DNA from: Paracoccus zhejiangensis
Lineage (GTDB): Bacteria; Pseudomonadota; Alphaproteobacteria; Rhodobacterales; Rhodobacteraceae
Reading direction: 5' to 3'
DNA length: 64,000 nucleotides
Assembly (NCBI RefSeq): GCF_002847445.1
Contig: NZ_CP025430.1
Coordinates: 1,364,001-1,428,000 of the forward strand
This document shows, piece by piece, positions 35,524-44,072 of this stretch (the stretch's first letter is position 1; each line of letters opens with the position of its first letter). The translations under genes and the position numbers were made by a program. The notes below the pieces were generated by a model that saw nothing but the letters and a program-made list of their open reading frames with translations, did not search any database and was not told the DNA's origin.

Positions 35524-36336
35524 ATGCGGATCGCGCTGACCGGGGCCAGCGGCATCGTCGGCGGCTTTCTGGCCCGAGGGGTCCGCGCCGCCGGTCACGA
35601 TTTGAACCCCCTGCCCGGCTACCGACTTGGCGATGCCCCGGACCTCTCGGGCCATGACGCGCTGATCCATGCCGCCTTCGCCCATGCGCCCGGCCGCTAT
35701 CGCGGTGGCGAGGGCGATGATCCCGAGGGTTTTCTGCACCTGAACCTCGACGGGACTTTGCGCCTCTTCCGGGCGGCGGCAGCGGCTGGTGTGGCCCGGA
35801 TCGTCTTCCTGTCCTCGCGGGCGGTGCATGACGGGCGTCCGGCCGGGACGCTGCTGACCGACGACTTGCCGCCCGCGCCGACCACGCTCTATGGCGAGGT
35901 GAAGGCACAGGCCGAGGCGGCCCTGGCCGCATTGCCGCTGCACGCGGTCTCGCTGCGGGCGACCGGCGTCTATGGCCCCGGCAAGGGCAACAAGTGGCGC
36001 GAAATGTTCGCGGATTACCTGGCCGGGCGTCCGGTGCCGTCGCGCGTGGCGACCGAGGTGCATGGCGATGACCTGGCCTCCGCCGCGCTGCTGGCGCTGC
36101 GCGACGATGCCCCGGCGAGCCTGAACGTCAGCGATCTCGTGCTGGACCATCACGACCTGCTGGCCGAGGTCGCCCGGCTGACCGATTGCCGCCATCCGCT
36201 GCCGCCCCGCGCCGATGCCTCGGCCCTGCGGATCGCCGATTGCAGCGGTCTCGTGGCGCTTGGCTGGCGGCCCGGCAGGATGGATTTGTTGCGTGCCACC
36301 CTGCCAAGGCTGCTGGACCAAAGCCCGGAAGTGTGA
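35524..36336 (+). CDS. NAD-dependent epimerase/dehydratase-like SDR
   Basis: A 270-residue extended short-chain dehydrogenase. The nucleotide motif ALTGASGIVGGFLARG is at residues 4-19. The catalytic serine region is IVFLSSRAVHDG, and YGEVK (in TTLYGEVKAQAE) gives the Tyr-x3-Lys pair. The later part (RATGVYGPGKGNKW) fits the sugar-epimerase group. It follows the GT8 gene by ten bases and precedes clcA by 28, suggesting one operon in which it may prepare or modify the sugar donor. The substrate is unknown. Confidence 0.88.
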   Translation: MRIALTGASGIVGGFLARGVRAAGHDLNPLPGYRLGDAPDLSGHDALIHAAFAHAPGRYRGGEGDDPEGFLHLNLDGTLRLFRAAAAAGVARIVFLSSRAVHDGRPAGTLLTDDLPPAPTTLYGEVKAQAEAALAALPLHAVSLRATGVYGPGKGNKWREMFADYLAGRPVPSRVATEVHGDDLASAALLALRDDAPASLNVSDLVLDHHDLLAEVARLTDCRHPLPPRADASALRIADCSGLVALGWRPGRMDLLRATLPRLLDQSPEV

Positions 36337-36364
36337 TTCGCTGGTCCCTCAAGGGGATGGAGCG

Positions 36365-38077
36365 ATGAGTTCAGGCAAGCGCAGCTGGGTCGTCAGGGGT
36401 TGGCATTATGCCATTGGCCGCTGCCGCCATGCGCTGCGGGTGATGCTGGAGCATGGCCCGAACAAGCTGGAATTCTGGTTCCTGGCGCTGCTGATCGGGG
36501 TCGGCGCGGGCTTCGCGGCGCTGGGGTTCCGGCTGGGGATCAGCGCCCTGCAACGCACCATCTATGGCGCCGACGACCTGACACTGGCCAGCGCGGGGGC
36601 GCATCTGCCCTGGTACTGGGTGCTGGTGGTGCCGATCATCGGCGGCTTTGTCGTGGGCGTGATCCTTGATCGCTTTACCCCCGACGGGCGCGTGCGCTCG
36701 GTTCCCGATGTGATCGAGGGGGCGGCGCTGGATGGCGGGCGGGTCGAGGTCAAAGCCGGGCTGGCCTCGGCGGCGGCCTCGCTGATCACCTTGGGATCCG
36801 GCGGCAGTTCCGGTCGCGAGGGGCCGGTAGTGCATCTGGCGGGCGTCATCTCGACGCTGGTCGCCAGCCGGATCAAGGCCAGCCCGATGACCGGACGCGA
36901 TCTGCTGGGCTGTGCCGTCGCCGGGGCCGTCGCGGCCAGCTTCAACGCCCCCATCGCCGGGGCGCTGTTCGCGCATGAGGTGGTGCTGCGCCATTTCGCC
37001 ATCCACTCTTTCGCCCCCATCGCCATCGCCGCCGTGGCGGGCACGGTCATCAATCGGCTGGAATTCGGCGGGCTGACCGAGTTCACCCTGACGCAACAGG
37101 CCTCGCTGGCCTTCAACGTAGAACTGCCGGCCTTCATGCTGCTGGGCCTCGTCTCGGCACTGGTCGCCGCCGCGCTGATGAAGGCGGTGCTCAGCGCCGA
37201 TGCGCTTGGCAATCACCTGATGGCCGGGCGCAGCTGGCCGCGCTGGATCAGGCCGACCGTGGCGGGCGGCTTGCTGGGGCTGATCGCCATCCCCTTCCCG
37301 CATATCATCGGCGTCGGCTACGAGACCACCTCGGCGGCGCTGCAGGGGCGCATCGGATTGTCCGAGGCGGTGATCTTTGCCGTGGTCAAGGCGGTGGCCG
37401 TGGCGATCACCCTTGGCGGGCGCATGGGCGGCGGCATCTTCTCGCCGGCGCTGGTCATGGGCTCGCTGACCGGGCTCGCGTTTGGCATCGTCGCTACCGG
37501 CATCCTGCCCGACGTGTCGGGTTCGGTAAACCTCTACGCGCTGGCCGGAATGGGCGCAGTGGGTGCGGCGGTGCTGGGCGCGCCCATTTCGACCGCGCTG
37601 ATCGTCTTCGAGATGACGGGCGACTGGCAGACCGGGATCGCGGTGATGACCGCCGTGTCGCTGTCCTCGGCCTTGGCCTCGCGGCTGGTGCATCGCTCCT
37701 TTTTCCTGACGCAGCTGGAAAATCGCGGCGTGCGCATTGCCGAGGGGCCGCAGGTCTGGCTGCCGCAGAAGATGCGCATCACCGCCATCCTGCGCCCGAT
37801 CACGGCCGAGAATGCCCCGCCAGCAGACCTAGTCCGCAACCTCGTCGCCACCGGCAAGGCACTGACCGAGGGGATGCGGCTCTACCAGGCGCTGGCCGAG
37901 TTCGAGCGCACCGGCGCCGCCTTCCTGCCGGTGATCCGCCCGCCCGAGGAGGCCGATCAGGGCGACGATCCCGACAGCCTGCCCGATCCCGAAATCCTCG
38001 GCGTCGTCTATCACGTCGATGCGCTGCGGGCGCTGAACCAGGCGCTGGCCGAGGCGGCGGCGGAAGAGCACGGCTGA
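36365..38077 (+). CDS. ClC-family chloride channel/antiporter
   Basis: A 570-residue membrane protein with about 10-12 helices. ClC selectivity signatures are present: GSGGSSGREGPVVHLAG (with the gating glutamate of GREGP) and GGRMGGGIFSPALVMGSLTG, plus NAPIAGALFAHEVVL and GAPISTALIVFEMTGDW. The last about 110 residues form a short soluble tail, with one degenerate CBS-like repeat at most (LYQALAEFERTGAAFLPVIRPPEE). In bacteria such proteins exchange chloride for protons. The ATG at 36365 follows GGGATGGAG; the open frame upstream overlaps the epimerase and was rejected. Confidence 0.93.
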   Translation: MSSGKRSWVVRGWHYAIGRCRHALRVMLEHGPNKLEFWFLALLIGVGAGFAALGFRLGISALQRTIYGADDLTLASAGAHLPWYWVLVVPIIGGFVVGVILDRFTPDGRVRSVPDVIEGAALDGGRVEVKAGLASAAASLITLGSGGSSGREGPVVHLAGVISTLVASRIKASPMTGRDLLGCAVAGAVAASFNAPIAGALFAHEVVLRHFAIHSFAPIAIAAVAGTVINRLEFGGLTEFTLTQQASLAFNVELPAFMLLGLVSALVAAALMKAVLSADALGNHLMAGRSWPRWIRPTVAGGLLGLIAIPFPHIIGVGYETTSAALQGRIGLSEAVIFAVVKAVAVAITLGGRMGGGIFSPALVMGSLTGLAFGIVATGILPDVSGSVNLYALAGMGAVGAAVLGAPISTALIVFEMTGDWQTGIAVMTAVSLSSALASRLVHRSFFLTQLENRGVRIAEGPQVWLPQKMRITAILRPITAENAPPADLVRNLVATGKALTEGMRLYQALAEFERTGAAFLPVIRPPEEADQGDDPDSLPDPEILGVVYHVDALRALNQALAEAAAEEHG

Positions 38078-38087
38078 ACCGCCAAAG

Positions 38088-38117
38088 GAAAAACCCCGGC
38101 CATTTCTGGCCGGGGTT
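38088..38117. terminator. Bidirectional terminator between clc gene and atpF
   Basis: Perfect 10-base arms AACCCCGGCC (38092-38101) and GGCCGGGGTT (38108-38117) around ATTTCT. On the minus strand the stem is followed by TTTCCTTT, ending the atp operon. Confidence 0.85.
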
Positions 38118-38144
38118 CGATTCACTGTCCCGTCGTGAACGACG

Positions 38145-38702
38145 TCAATTCAGGCGGCGCGCCACTTCGTCGATGGCGTCGTCGATACCGGCCGAGCGCT
38201 GGCCCGAGGCCACCTGCTTGCCGAGGATGTCCGAGGCGGCGGCAACCGCCGCCTGCACGGCGCGATCACGGACCGCACGCACGGCATCGCTTTCGGCGCT
38301 GGAAATCTGGTCCTCGGCCGCCTTCAGGCGACGGGCGATCGACAGTTTCAGATCGGCCTGGGCCTTGACGGCCTGGGCTTCCGCCTCGCGCTTGGCATTG
38401 GCGATGATCTCGTCAGCCTGGGTCTTCACCTCGCGCTGGCGGCGCTCGTAGCTGGCATAGATCTCCTGCGCTTCTTCACGCAGGCGCTTGGCCTCGTCCA
38501 GATCGGCACGGATGCCGTCGGCACGCTTGTCGAGCATCCCACCGATGATCGAGGGCACCTTCATGTAGATCAGGATGCCGACGAACAGCAGGAAGGCGAT
38601 GGTGACGATGAAGTCGGTGTTCTTCAGCGAGAAGAACGGACCGGTCGCGGCAAAGGCCGGGCTGGCCGACAGGGCCAGAAGGGCAGCAGTCAGTTTCTTC
38701 AT
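38145..38702 (-). CDS. atpF: ATP synthase F0 subunit b
   Basis: A 185-residue stator subunit. A cleavable-looking signal ([18 protein letters not shown]) precedes the membrane anchor ([18 protein letters not shown]). A long charged helix follows ([25 protein letters not shown]), forming the peripheral stalk with b'. Last gene of the F0 operon, its start overlaps the b' stop by four bases. Length is typical for photosynthetic-type paired b/b' subunits of Alphaproteobacteria. Confidence 0.95.
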   Translation of the reverse strand: MKKLTAALLALSASPAFAATGPFFSLKNTDFIVTIAFLLFVGILIYMKVPSIIGGMLDKRADGIRADLDEAKRLREEAQEIYASYERRQREVKTQADEIIANAKREAEAQAVKAQADLKLSIARRLKAAEDQISSAESDAVRAVRDRAVQAAVAAASDILGKQVASGQRSAGIDDAIDEVARRLN

Positions 38703-39346
38703 TGCCGAACCCCCTTCAGGCGGCTGTCCACCGCGCCATCGATCTGTGCCTGATCGGCAGTACCACCGAAGATGCGGACCAGTTCGGCCGTGACATCCTT
38801 GGCAACGGTCTGCGCATCGGCCTGGGCCGAGTCGCGGATCTGGCCGATACGCTTTTCCGATTCCACCGTGCGGGCGGCAATCTCGGCATCGGCATCGGCG
38901 ATGGCGGCATCCAGAACCTTCTGGATCTCGGCCTTGTTCGCCGCGACGATCTTCTGCGCCTCGCTGCGGGCCTCGGCCAGCGCCGCGTCATAGGCGGCTT
39001 CGGCGTCCTTGGCCTTCTGCTTGAATTCCTCGGCCGCCATCAGATCGCCGGTGATGGCGCCCTGACGGTCCGACAGGACCGAAGCGATGCGAGGCAGGGC
39101 AATGCGCGACATCACCCAGTAAAGGATCAGCATGGTGACCACGAGCCAGAAGATCTGGTTCGGGAAGGTGCTGAAATCCAGCTGCGGCATGCCCGAGCTG
39201 GCGGCTTCTGCCCCATGCGCAGCAGCGGCTTCCGCCCCGTGCGCCGCAGCGTCGGCCCCATGCGCAGCCGCGTCGGCAGCGTGGCCGGCAACGTCTTCGC
39301 TATGTTCGGCCGCGGTATTGGCGGCCTCTTGCAACAGGCTGATCAT
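38699..39346 (-). CDS. ATP synthase F0 subunit b' with Ala/His-rich N-terminal extension
   Basis: A 215-residue partner of subunit b. The membrane anchor is [21 protein letters not shown] (about residues 63-83), followed by the usual dimeric helix ([33 protein letters not shown]). It differs from typical b' proteins in its first about 50 residues, built of near-repeats of HGA-(D/E)-AAA containing six histidines (residues 8-45). The gene belongs to the F0 cluster and overlaps atpF by four bases. It is often named atpG or atpX in relatives; no symbol is given here because use varies. Confidence 0.93.
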   Translation of the reverse strand: MISLLQEAANTAAEHSEDVAGHAADAAAHGADAAAHGAEAAAAHGAEAASSGMPQLDFSTFPNQIFWLVVTMLILYWVMSRIALPRIASVLSDRQGAITGDLMAAEEFKQKAKDAEAAYDAALAEARSEAQKIVAANKAEIQKVLDAAIADADAEIAARTVESEKRIGQIRDSAQADAQTVAKDVTAELVRIFGGTADQAQIDGAVDSRLKGVRQ

Positions 39347-39430
39347 GTCCTACCCCTTGGCCTTGAAGGTCACGATGGGATGGGGGCGCGGGTCACGCAC
39401 ACCCCATCCCGCCGCAAGGATGAGGCTGGA

Positions 39431-39667
39431 TCAGACTGCGAACATCAGCAGAAGCGCGACGAGGAACGCGAAGATCCCCAGAGCTTCCGCGAAGGCGATG
39501 CCGATGAACAGCGTCGCGGTCTGGCCAGCGGCGGCCGACGGGTTGCGCAGGGCGCCCGACAGGAAGTTACCGGCAACGTTGCCCACACCGACGGCGGCAG
39601 CGCCCGAACCGATAGCAGCAAGACCGGCACCGATGTACTGACCCAGCTCTGCGATATTCCCTTCCAT
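39431..39667 (-). CDS. atpE: ATP synthase F0 subunit c
   Basis: A 78-residue two-helix proteolipid forming the proton-driven rotor ring. The glycine-rich first helix ([21 protein letters not shown]) carries the packing pattern, the polar loop has RNP at 41-43, and the proton-binding carboxylate is E61 ([13 protein letters not shown]). The ATG at 39667 follows AAGGAGACATCTC. It lies between atpB and the b' gene, in the usual alphaproteobacterial order. Confidence 0.97.
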   Translation of the reverse strand: MEGNIAELGQYIGAGLAAIGSGAAAVGVGNVAGNFLSGALRNPSAAAGQTATLFIGIAFAEALGIFAFLVALLLMFAV

Positions 39668-39726
39668 GAGATGTCTCCTTGCGGTTGGAAGTTGTGAATG
39701 AGGGTGAATGTCCTGACGACCCGGCC

Positions 39727-40482
39727 TCAGTGGCCCGGATGCAGCGCGTCCTTGAGGTAGACACAGGTCAGGATGGTAAAGACATAGGCCTGGATGAAGG
39801 CCACCAGCACCTCGAGCCCGTACATGGCGGTGACCGCCAGGATCGAGACGGGCGAAACCAGCGCCAGCGCGGCGAAGCCGGCGAAAACCTTGATCACGGC
39901 GTGACCGGCCATCATGTTGCCGGCAAGTCGGATGGAGTGGCTGACCGGGCGGACGAAGTAGCTGATGACTTCGATCACCGCCAGCACCGGGCGCAGCACC
40001 AGGGGCGCCGAGGTGACCCAGAAGAGGCCGAGGAAATGGGTGCCGTTCTTCACGAAACCGATCACCGTCACGCTGATGAACACCGCCAGCGCCAGAACGG
40101 CGGTCACGGCGATATGCGAGGTCACGGTAAAGGCTTTCGGCAAGAGGCCCAGCATGTTCGCGAAGACGATGAACAGGAACAGGCACATGATATAGGGGAA
40201 GTATTTCAGCCCGTCCTTGCCGACCACGTCACCGACCATCTTGTGGACCATGCCATAGCCCAGTTCGGCGATGGACTGGACCCGGTTCGGCACGATGGCG
40301 CGGCCACGGGTGCCCATGACAAACAGCGCGATGATGGCGAGGAGAATGATCCCCATCCACAGCGTCACGTTGGTGGGCGTGTACCACTGGACCGGACCGT
40401 CGCCGAACAACGGCTTGACGATGAACTGATCCATCGGGTGGAATTCCAGCCCTGTGCTTTCGCCATGCGCTTCGGTCGCCAC
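39727..40482 (-). CDS. atpB: ATP synthase F0 subunit a
   Basis: A 251-residue membrane subunit that forms the two proton half-channels beside the c-ring. The essential arginine lies in [19 protein letters not shown], and the C-terminal helices read [21 protein letters not shown], both hallmarks of subunit a. It begins one base after the atpI stop codon, so translation is probably coupled. Confidence 0.96.
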   Translation of the reverse strand: MATEAHGESTGLEFHPMDQFIVKPLFGDGPVQWYTPTNVTLWMGIILLAIIALFVMGTRGRAIVPNRVQSIAELGYGMVHKMVGDVVGKDGLKYFPYIMCLFLFIVFANMLGLLPKAFTVTSHIAVTAVLALAVFISVTVIGFVKNGTHFLGLFWVTSAPLVLRPVLAVIEVISYFVRPVSHSIRLAGNMMAGHAVIKVFAGFAALALVSPVSILAVTAMYGLEVLVAFIQAYVFTILTCVYLKDALHPGH

Positions 40483-40483
40483 G

Positions 40484-40861
40484 TCAGCCCCTCTCGTCCT
40501 TCTCGGCCGCTTCGGCCGGTTGTTCCGTCTCGCCGGCCGCTCGGACCGACCTCTCGCCCAGTTCGGCCGCGGTGCGCATCATGGTTTTGACGCCGGCCGC
40601 GAAGCCGAGGAATATGAACAGGATCAGCATCAACGGCATGGTGCCGAACAGCTTATCCAACCCGAACCCGATGCCGAAACCGAGACCAAGCCCCGCCACC
40701 AGCTCGATCACCATGCGCCAGGCAAGGTGTGCCTGGTCATGGGTCGCCATTGGCTTCGGCCCGTCGTCGATCCGCGTTTTCTTGGCCAGCCGCTCCTCGA
40801 AGTCGCGTAGCCGGGCGGCATCTTTCGCCCTCTCCGCATCTTCCAGGGGCCCGTCGGCCAT
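40484..40861 (-). CDS. atpI: ATP synthase assembly protein AtpI
   Basis: A 125-residue protein with a charged N-terminal part ([22 protein letters not shown]). Two membrane helices follow ([24 protein letters not shown] and [21 protein letters not shown]), with a polar tail. This is the AtpI/AtpZ-type helper, first gene of the F0 operon and thought to assist c-ring assembly or Mg supply. A TTGACT-17-TATCAC promoter lies upstream. Confidence 0.93.
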   Translation of the reverse strand: MADGPLEDAERAKDAARLRDFEERLAKKTRIDDGPKPMATHDQAHLAWRMVIELVAGLGLGFGIGFGLDKLFGTMPLMLILFIFLGFAAGVKTMMRTAAELGERSVRAAGETEQPAEAAEKDERG

Positions 40862-40890
40862 GTCTCACGCCCTCGTTACAGGTTGGCCGG

Positions 40891-40919
40891 GTGATAGGGG
40901 CTGGAGCCGCCCGAGTCAA
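40891..40919 (-). promoter_or_regulatory. Candidate sigma-70 promoter for the F0 operon
   Basis: On the minus strand TTGACT (40914-40919) and TATCAC (40891-40896) with a 17-base spacer, 30 bases upstream of the atpI ATG. Confidence 0.6.
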
Positions 40920-41020
40920 GCAAGCCGTCCGAGATCGCAAGTGACTGAATTTGTTTTGATTTGAAAAACGCCCCAGGCCGGAAACCGCGCTTGCATTCAG
41001 GAAGTGGCGCGGCGATAGTC

Positions 41021-41032
41021 AACCGCCCGGTT
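41021..41032. promoter_or_regulatory. Palindrome upstream of the ArsR-type gene
   Basis: AACCG-CC-CGGTT, a perfect 12-base inverted repeat 16 bases before the ATG at 41049; a possible operator for autoregulation by the ArsR-family protein. Confidence 0.4.
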
Positions 41033-41048
41033 AAGCATCAGCGCCCAG

Positions 41049-41414
41049 ATGAGCCTTCAGATCGACCCTCTCGACCAGATTTTCGCCGCCCTCGCCGATC
41101 CGACTCGGCGGCGGGTGCTGTCGATGCTCTTGGAAGACGACATGGCGGTCAGCGATGTGGCCGAGCCCTTCCAGATGAGCCTTGCGGCAATCTCGAAGCA
41201 CCTGGCGGTGCTGGCGGCTGCCGGGCTGATCCGGCAGGAGCGGCGCGGGCGGATCACCTGGTGCAAGCTGGAACCCGCCGGAATGCGCGCGGCCTCGATC
41301 TGGATGCAGGGTTTCGGCCAGTTCGATCCGGTCGATCTTGACGATTTCGAGCGTTTTCTGGAAATCGAGATGGCGGACTGGGCCGAGGACAAGGGAAACG
41401 ATGATGACGAGTAA
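41049..41414 (+). CDS. ArsR-family regulator of the pseudouridine operon
   Basis: A 121-residue winged-helix regulator (DPLDQIFAALADPTRRRVLSMLLEDDMAVSDVAEPFQMSLAAISKHLAVLAAAGLI). It lacks the ELCVC-type metal site, having only one cysteine (ITWCKLE), so it probably senses something other than a metal ion. Its last 14 bases overlap the kinase gene, putting it in the same operon as PsuK and PsuG. A role in controlling pseudouridine catabolism is inferred from this coupling. Confidence 0.9.
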   Translation: MSLQIDPLDQIFAALADPTRRRVLSMLLEDDMAVSDVAEPFQMSLAAISKHLAVLAAAGLIRQERRGRITWCKLEPAGMRAASIWMQGFGQFDPVDLDDFERFLEIEMADWAEDKGNDDDE

Positions 41415-42285
41415 GCCAGACATCCTCTGCATCGGGGCGATGCTCTGGGACGTGATCGGGCGGTCCACCCGCCCGATGCAGGCCGGCCATGACGTTCCGG
41501 GCCGGATCGCGCATATCCCGGGGGGCGTGGCGCTGAATGTCGCCATCGCGCTGGCCCGCCGAGGGATGCGGCCTGCGGTCCTGTCCGCCGTCGGTACGGA
41601 ACCCGAGGGCGATGCGCTGGTGGCGCAATCCGTCCGGCTCGGCGTGGTGATCGAGCACATCCTGCGCGACCCGGACCTGCCGACCGACTGCTATATGGCG
41701 GTCGAGGATAATGCCGGGCTGGTCGCCGCCATTGCCGACGCGCATTCGCTTGAGGCGGCGGGCGATCGCATCCTTGCACCGCTCGATGGTGTGCTGAAGG
41801 GCTGGGATGGCCCGGTGGTGCTGGATGGCAACCTGACCGAACGCCTTCTGGCGCAGATGTCGGCCGATCCACGACTGGCGCAGGCCGATCTGCGCGTGGT
41901 CCCGGCGAGTCCCGGCAAGGCCGAGCGGCTGGCCCCGCTGATCGCCGCCGGGCGCGGCTGCTTCTACCTGAACCGGCTCGAGGGCGAGATCCTCGCCGGC
42001 ATTCCCTGCGCCGATGCGGTGACGGCAGCCGAGGCGGTGGTGGCACGGGGTGCGCGCCGCGTCATCGTAACCGATGGCGGCGAGCGTGTGGCCGATGCCA
42101 TGGCCGGCCAGCCCACCCTGACCGCCACGCCCCCCGCCGTCCGCATCGCCCGGATCACCGGCGCGGGCGATTGTTTCCTCGCCGCGCATCTTGTGGCCGA
42201 ACAGGCCGGCGCGGCGCGCGAGGCGGCGCTGATGGCCGCGACGCAAGCCGCCGCCGCCCATGTCGCGGGCAAGGACCTGCCCTGA
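41401..42285 (+). CDS. psuK: Pseudouridine kinase (PfkB family)
   Basis: A 294-residue ribokinase-like enzyme. It starts ILCIGAMLWDVIGRS, has the substrate region HIPGGVALNVAIALARRG, and carries the PfkB signature with anion hole and catalytic aspartate in RITGAGDCFLAAHL. Adjacent psuG indicates phosphorylation of pseudouridine to its 5'-phosphate. Two consecutive ATG codons begin it (41401 and 41404). It overlaps the ArsR-type gene and is followed by psuG after 70 bases. Confidence 0.88.
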   Translation: MMTSKPDILCIGAMLWDVIGRSTRPMQAGHDVPGRIAHIPGGVALNVAIALARRGMRPAVLSAVGTEPEGDALVAQSVRLGVVIEHILRDPDLPTDCYMAVEDNAGLVAAIADAHSLEAAGDRILAPLDGVLKGWDGPVVLDGNLTERLLAQMSADPRLAQADLRVVPASPGKAERLAPLIAAGRGCFYLNRLEGEILAGIPCADAVTAAEAVVARGARRVIVTDGGERVADAMAGQPTLTATPPAVRIARITGAGDCFLAAHLVAEQAGAAREAALMAATQAAAAHVAGKDLP

Positions 42286-42355
42286 CCGCCGCACGCGCTT
42301 GCCAGAGGCGCCGCATCATGGCACCAGCCCCCCAACAGCAGACGGAGCCAGCCCG

Positions 42356-43270
42356 ATGACCCAAGCCCCCCTTTCCTACTCGCCCGAGGTTCAGGCCGCG
42401 CTCGATGCCGGCCAGCCGGTCGTGGCGCTGGAATCGACCATCATCACCCATGGCATGCCCTGGCCCGACAACCTGGACATGGCGCGCAAGGTCGAGGCGG
42501 CGATCCGCGAGGGCGGGGCCGTGCCCGCCACAATCGCCATCATGGGCGGGCGCATCCATATCGGCATGGACGATGCAGCGCTGGAGGCACTGGCGAAAAC
42601 CCCGCCCGCCGAGGTGATGAAGCTGAGCCGTGCCGATCTGCCTGTCTGCATCGCCAATGGCCGCACCGGCGCGACCACCGTGGCCGCGACGATGATCTGC
42701 GCCGCGCTGGCCGGCATCCGGGTCTTTGCCACCGGCGGCATCGGCGGCGTGCATCGCGGCGCGGAACTGAGCTTCGACATCAGCGCCGACCTGCAGGAAC
42801 TGGCGATCAGCCCGGTCACCGTGGTGGCGGCGGGGGCCAAGGCCATTCTCGACCTGCCAAAGACGCTCGAGGTGCTGGAAACCCTCGGCGTGCCGGTCAT
42901 CGCCTATGGGCAGGACCAATTCCCCGCCTTCTGGTCGCGCAAATCGGGCCTTGCCGCGCCGCTGCGGATGGACACCCCCGCCCAGATCGCCGCCGCCGCC
43001 GACATGCGCGCCGCCCTTGGCCTGCCCGGCGGGCAACTGGTGGCGAACCCGATCCCCGAGGGTGACGAGATCGCCGCCGCGATCATCAACCCGGTGATCG
43101 AACAGGCGCTGGCCGAGGCGGCCGCGCAGGGGATTGCCGCGAAATCGGTGACGCCCTTCCTTCTGTCGCGCATCTTCGAGCTGACCGAGGGTCGCTCGCT
43201 CGCCTCGAACATCGCGCTGGTGCTGAACAATGCACGGCTGGCGGCGCAGATTGCCGCTGCCATGCGCTGA
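42356..43270 (+). CDS. psuG: Pseudouridine-5'-phosphate glycosidase
   Basis: A 304-residue enzyme that splits pseudouridine 5'-phosphate into uracil and ribose 5-phosphate. The family signature is VALESTIITHGMPWPDN near residue 23. Also visible are MSLSRADLPVCIANGRTGATTVAAT-type and FATGGIGGVHRGAELSFDISADL blocks, the latter close to catalytic residues. Length is typical. With psuK it lets the cell use the C-nucleoside released from RNA breakdown. Confidence 0.96.
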   Translation: MTQAPLSYSPEVQAALDAGQPVVALESTIITHGMPWPDNLDMARKVEAAIREGGAVPATIAIMGGRIHIGMDDAALEALAKTPPAEVMKLSRADLPVCIANGRTGATTVAATMICAALAGIRVFATGGIGGVHRGAELSFDISADLQELAISPVTVVAAGAKAILDLPKTLEVLETLGVPVIAYGQDQFPAFWSRKSGLAAPLRMDTPAQIAAAADMRAALGLPGGQLVANPIPEGDEIAAAIINPVIEQALAEAAAQGIAAKSVTPFLLSRIFELTEGRSLASNIALVLNNARLAAQIAAAMR

Positions 43271-43355
43271 AGGGCGCGTTAACCGTCACCAGCCTTTCAC
43301 TTGACCGGCGGCGCGAATCGCGGGCTGATGGCGGCGATCTTTTCCGCTGGACATC

Positions 43356-44072
43356 ATGCGCCATCCCGACGACCTGCCGCCGCTGCACCCGAATCCCGCG
43401 CCCCTGCGCAAGCCCGGTCCCGTCGCCGCCCTGCGCGCCTCGTTCCTGACCGGGCTGGTGGTGGTGGCGCCCATCGGCATCACCGTCTGGCTGATTTGGA
43501 CCCTGACCGGCTGGATGGACAGCTGGGTACTGCCGATGATCCCGGAACGCTGGCGGCCCGAGCAATGGATCGGCATTCCCTTGCGCGGCGTGGGCGTCGT
43601 GGTGTTCCTGCTGGTCACCATCCTGATCGGATGGGCGGCCAAGGGCTGGTTCGGGCGTTCGCTGATCCGCACCGGCGAGCGCATCGTGGACCGCATGCCC
43701 ATCGTCCGATCGGTCTATGGCGGGGTGAAGCAGATCGCCGAGACCATCCTGTCGCAGAACGAGGCACGCTTTGACCGTGCCTGCCTGATCGAATATCCAA
43801 GGAAGGGGCTGTGGGGTATCGGCTTCGTCGCCGGCCCGGCCAAGGGCGAGCTGGCCACCGCGACCCAGCGCGAGATGCTGGCGGTGTTCCTGCCGACCAC
43901 GCCCAACCCGACCTCGGGCTTTCTCCTCTATGTCCCGGCCGAGGATGTGCATGTGCTGGACATGAGCATCGAGGACGCGGCCAAGCTGATCATCTCGGCC
44001 GGGCTGGTCTACCCGGCCGGCCAGGCGGCGAAGGATCAGGAAAACAGCGCCGGCAAATCCACCGTATCCTGA
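43356..44072 (+). CDS. DUF502 membrane protein
   Basis: A 238-residue protein. Two membrane helices (SFLTGLVVVAPIGITVWLIWTLTG and RGVGVVVFLLVTILIGWAA) are followed by a soluble domain with the DUF502 sequence IVDRMPIVRSVYGGVKQIAETIL and FLPTTPNPTSGFLLYVPAEDV. The family is widespread and of unknown function. The gene begins 85 bases after psuG on the same strand. The 3' end overlaps the convergent patatin gene by 37 bases. Confidence 0.92.
   Translation: MRHPDDLPPLHPNPAPLRKPGPVAALRASFLTGLVVVAPIGITVWLIWTLTGWMDSWVLPMIPERWRPEQWIGIPLRGVGVVVFLLVTILIGWAAKGWFGRSLIRTGERIVDRMPIVRSVYGGVKQIAETILSQNEARFDRACLIEYPRKGLWGIGFVAGPAKGELATATQREMLAVFLPTTPNPTSGFLLYVPAEDVHVLDMSIEDAAKLIISAGLVYPAGQAAKDQENSAGKSTVS

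Noticed and set aside
39196..39300. Tandem Ala/His codon repeats as a DNA repeat or CRISPR-like array
   Set aside because: The repeats are in-frame coding sequence of the b' gene with no conserved spacer structure.
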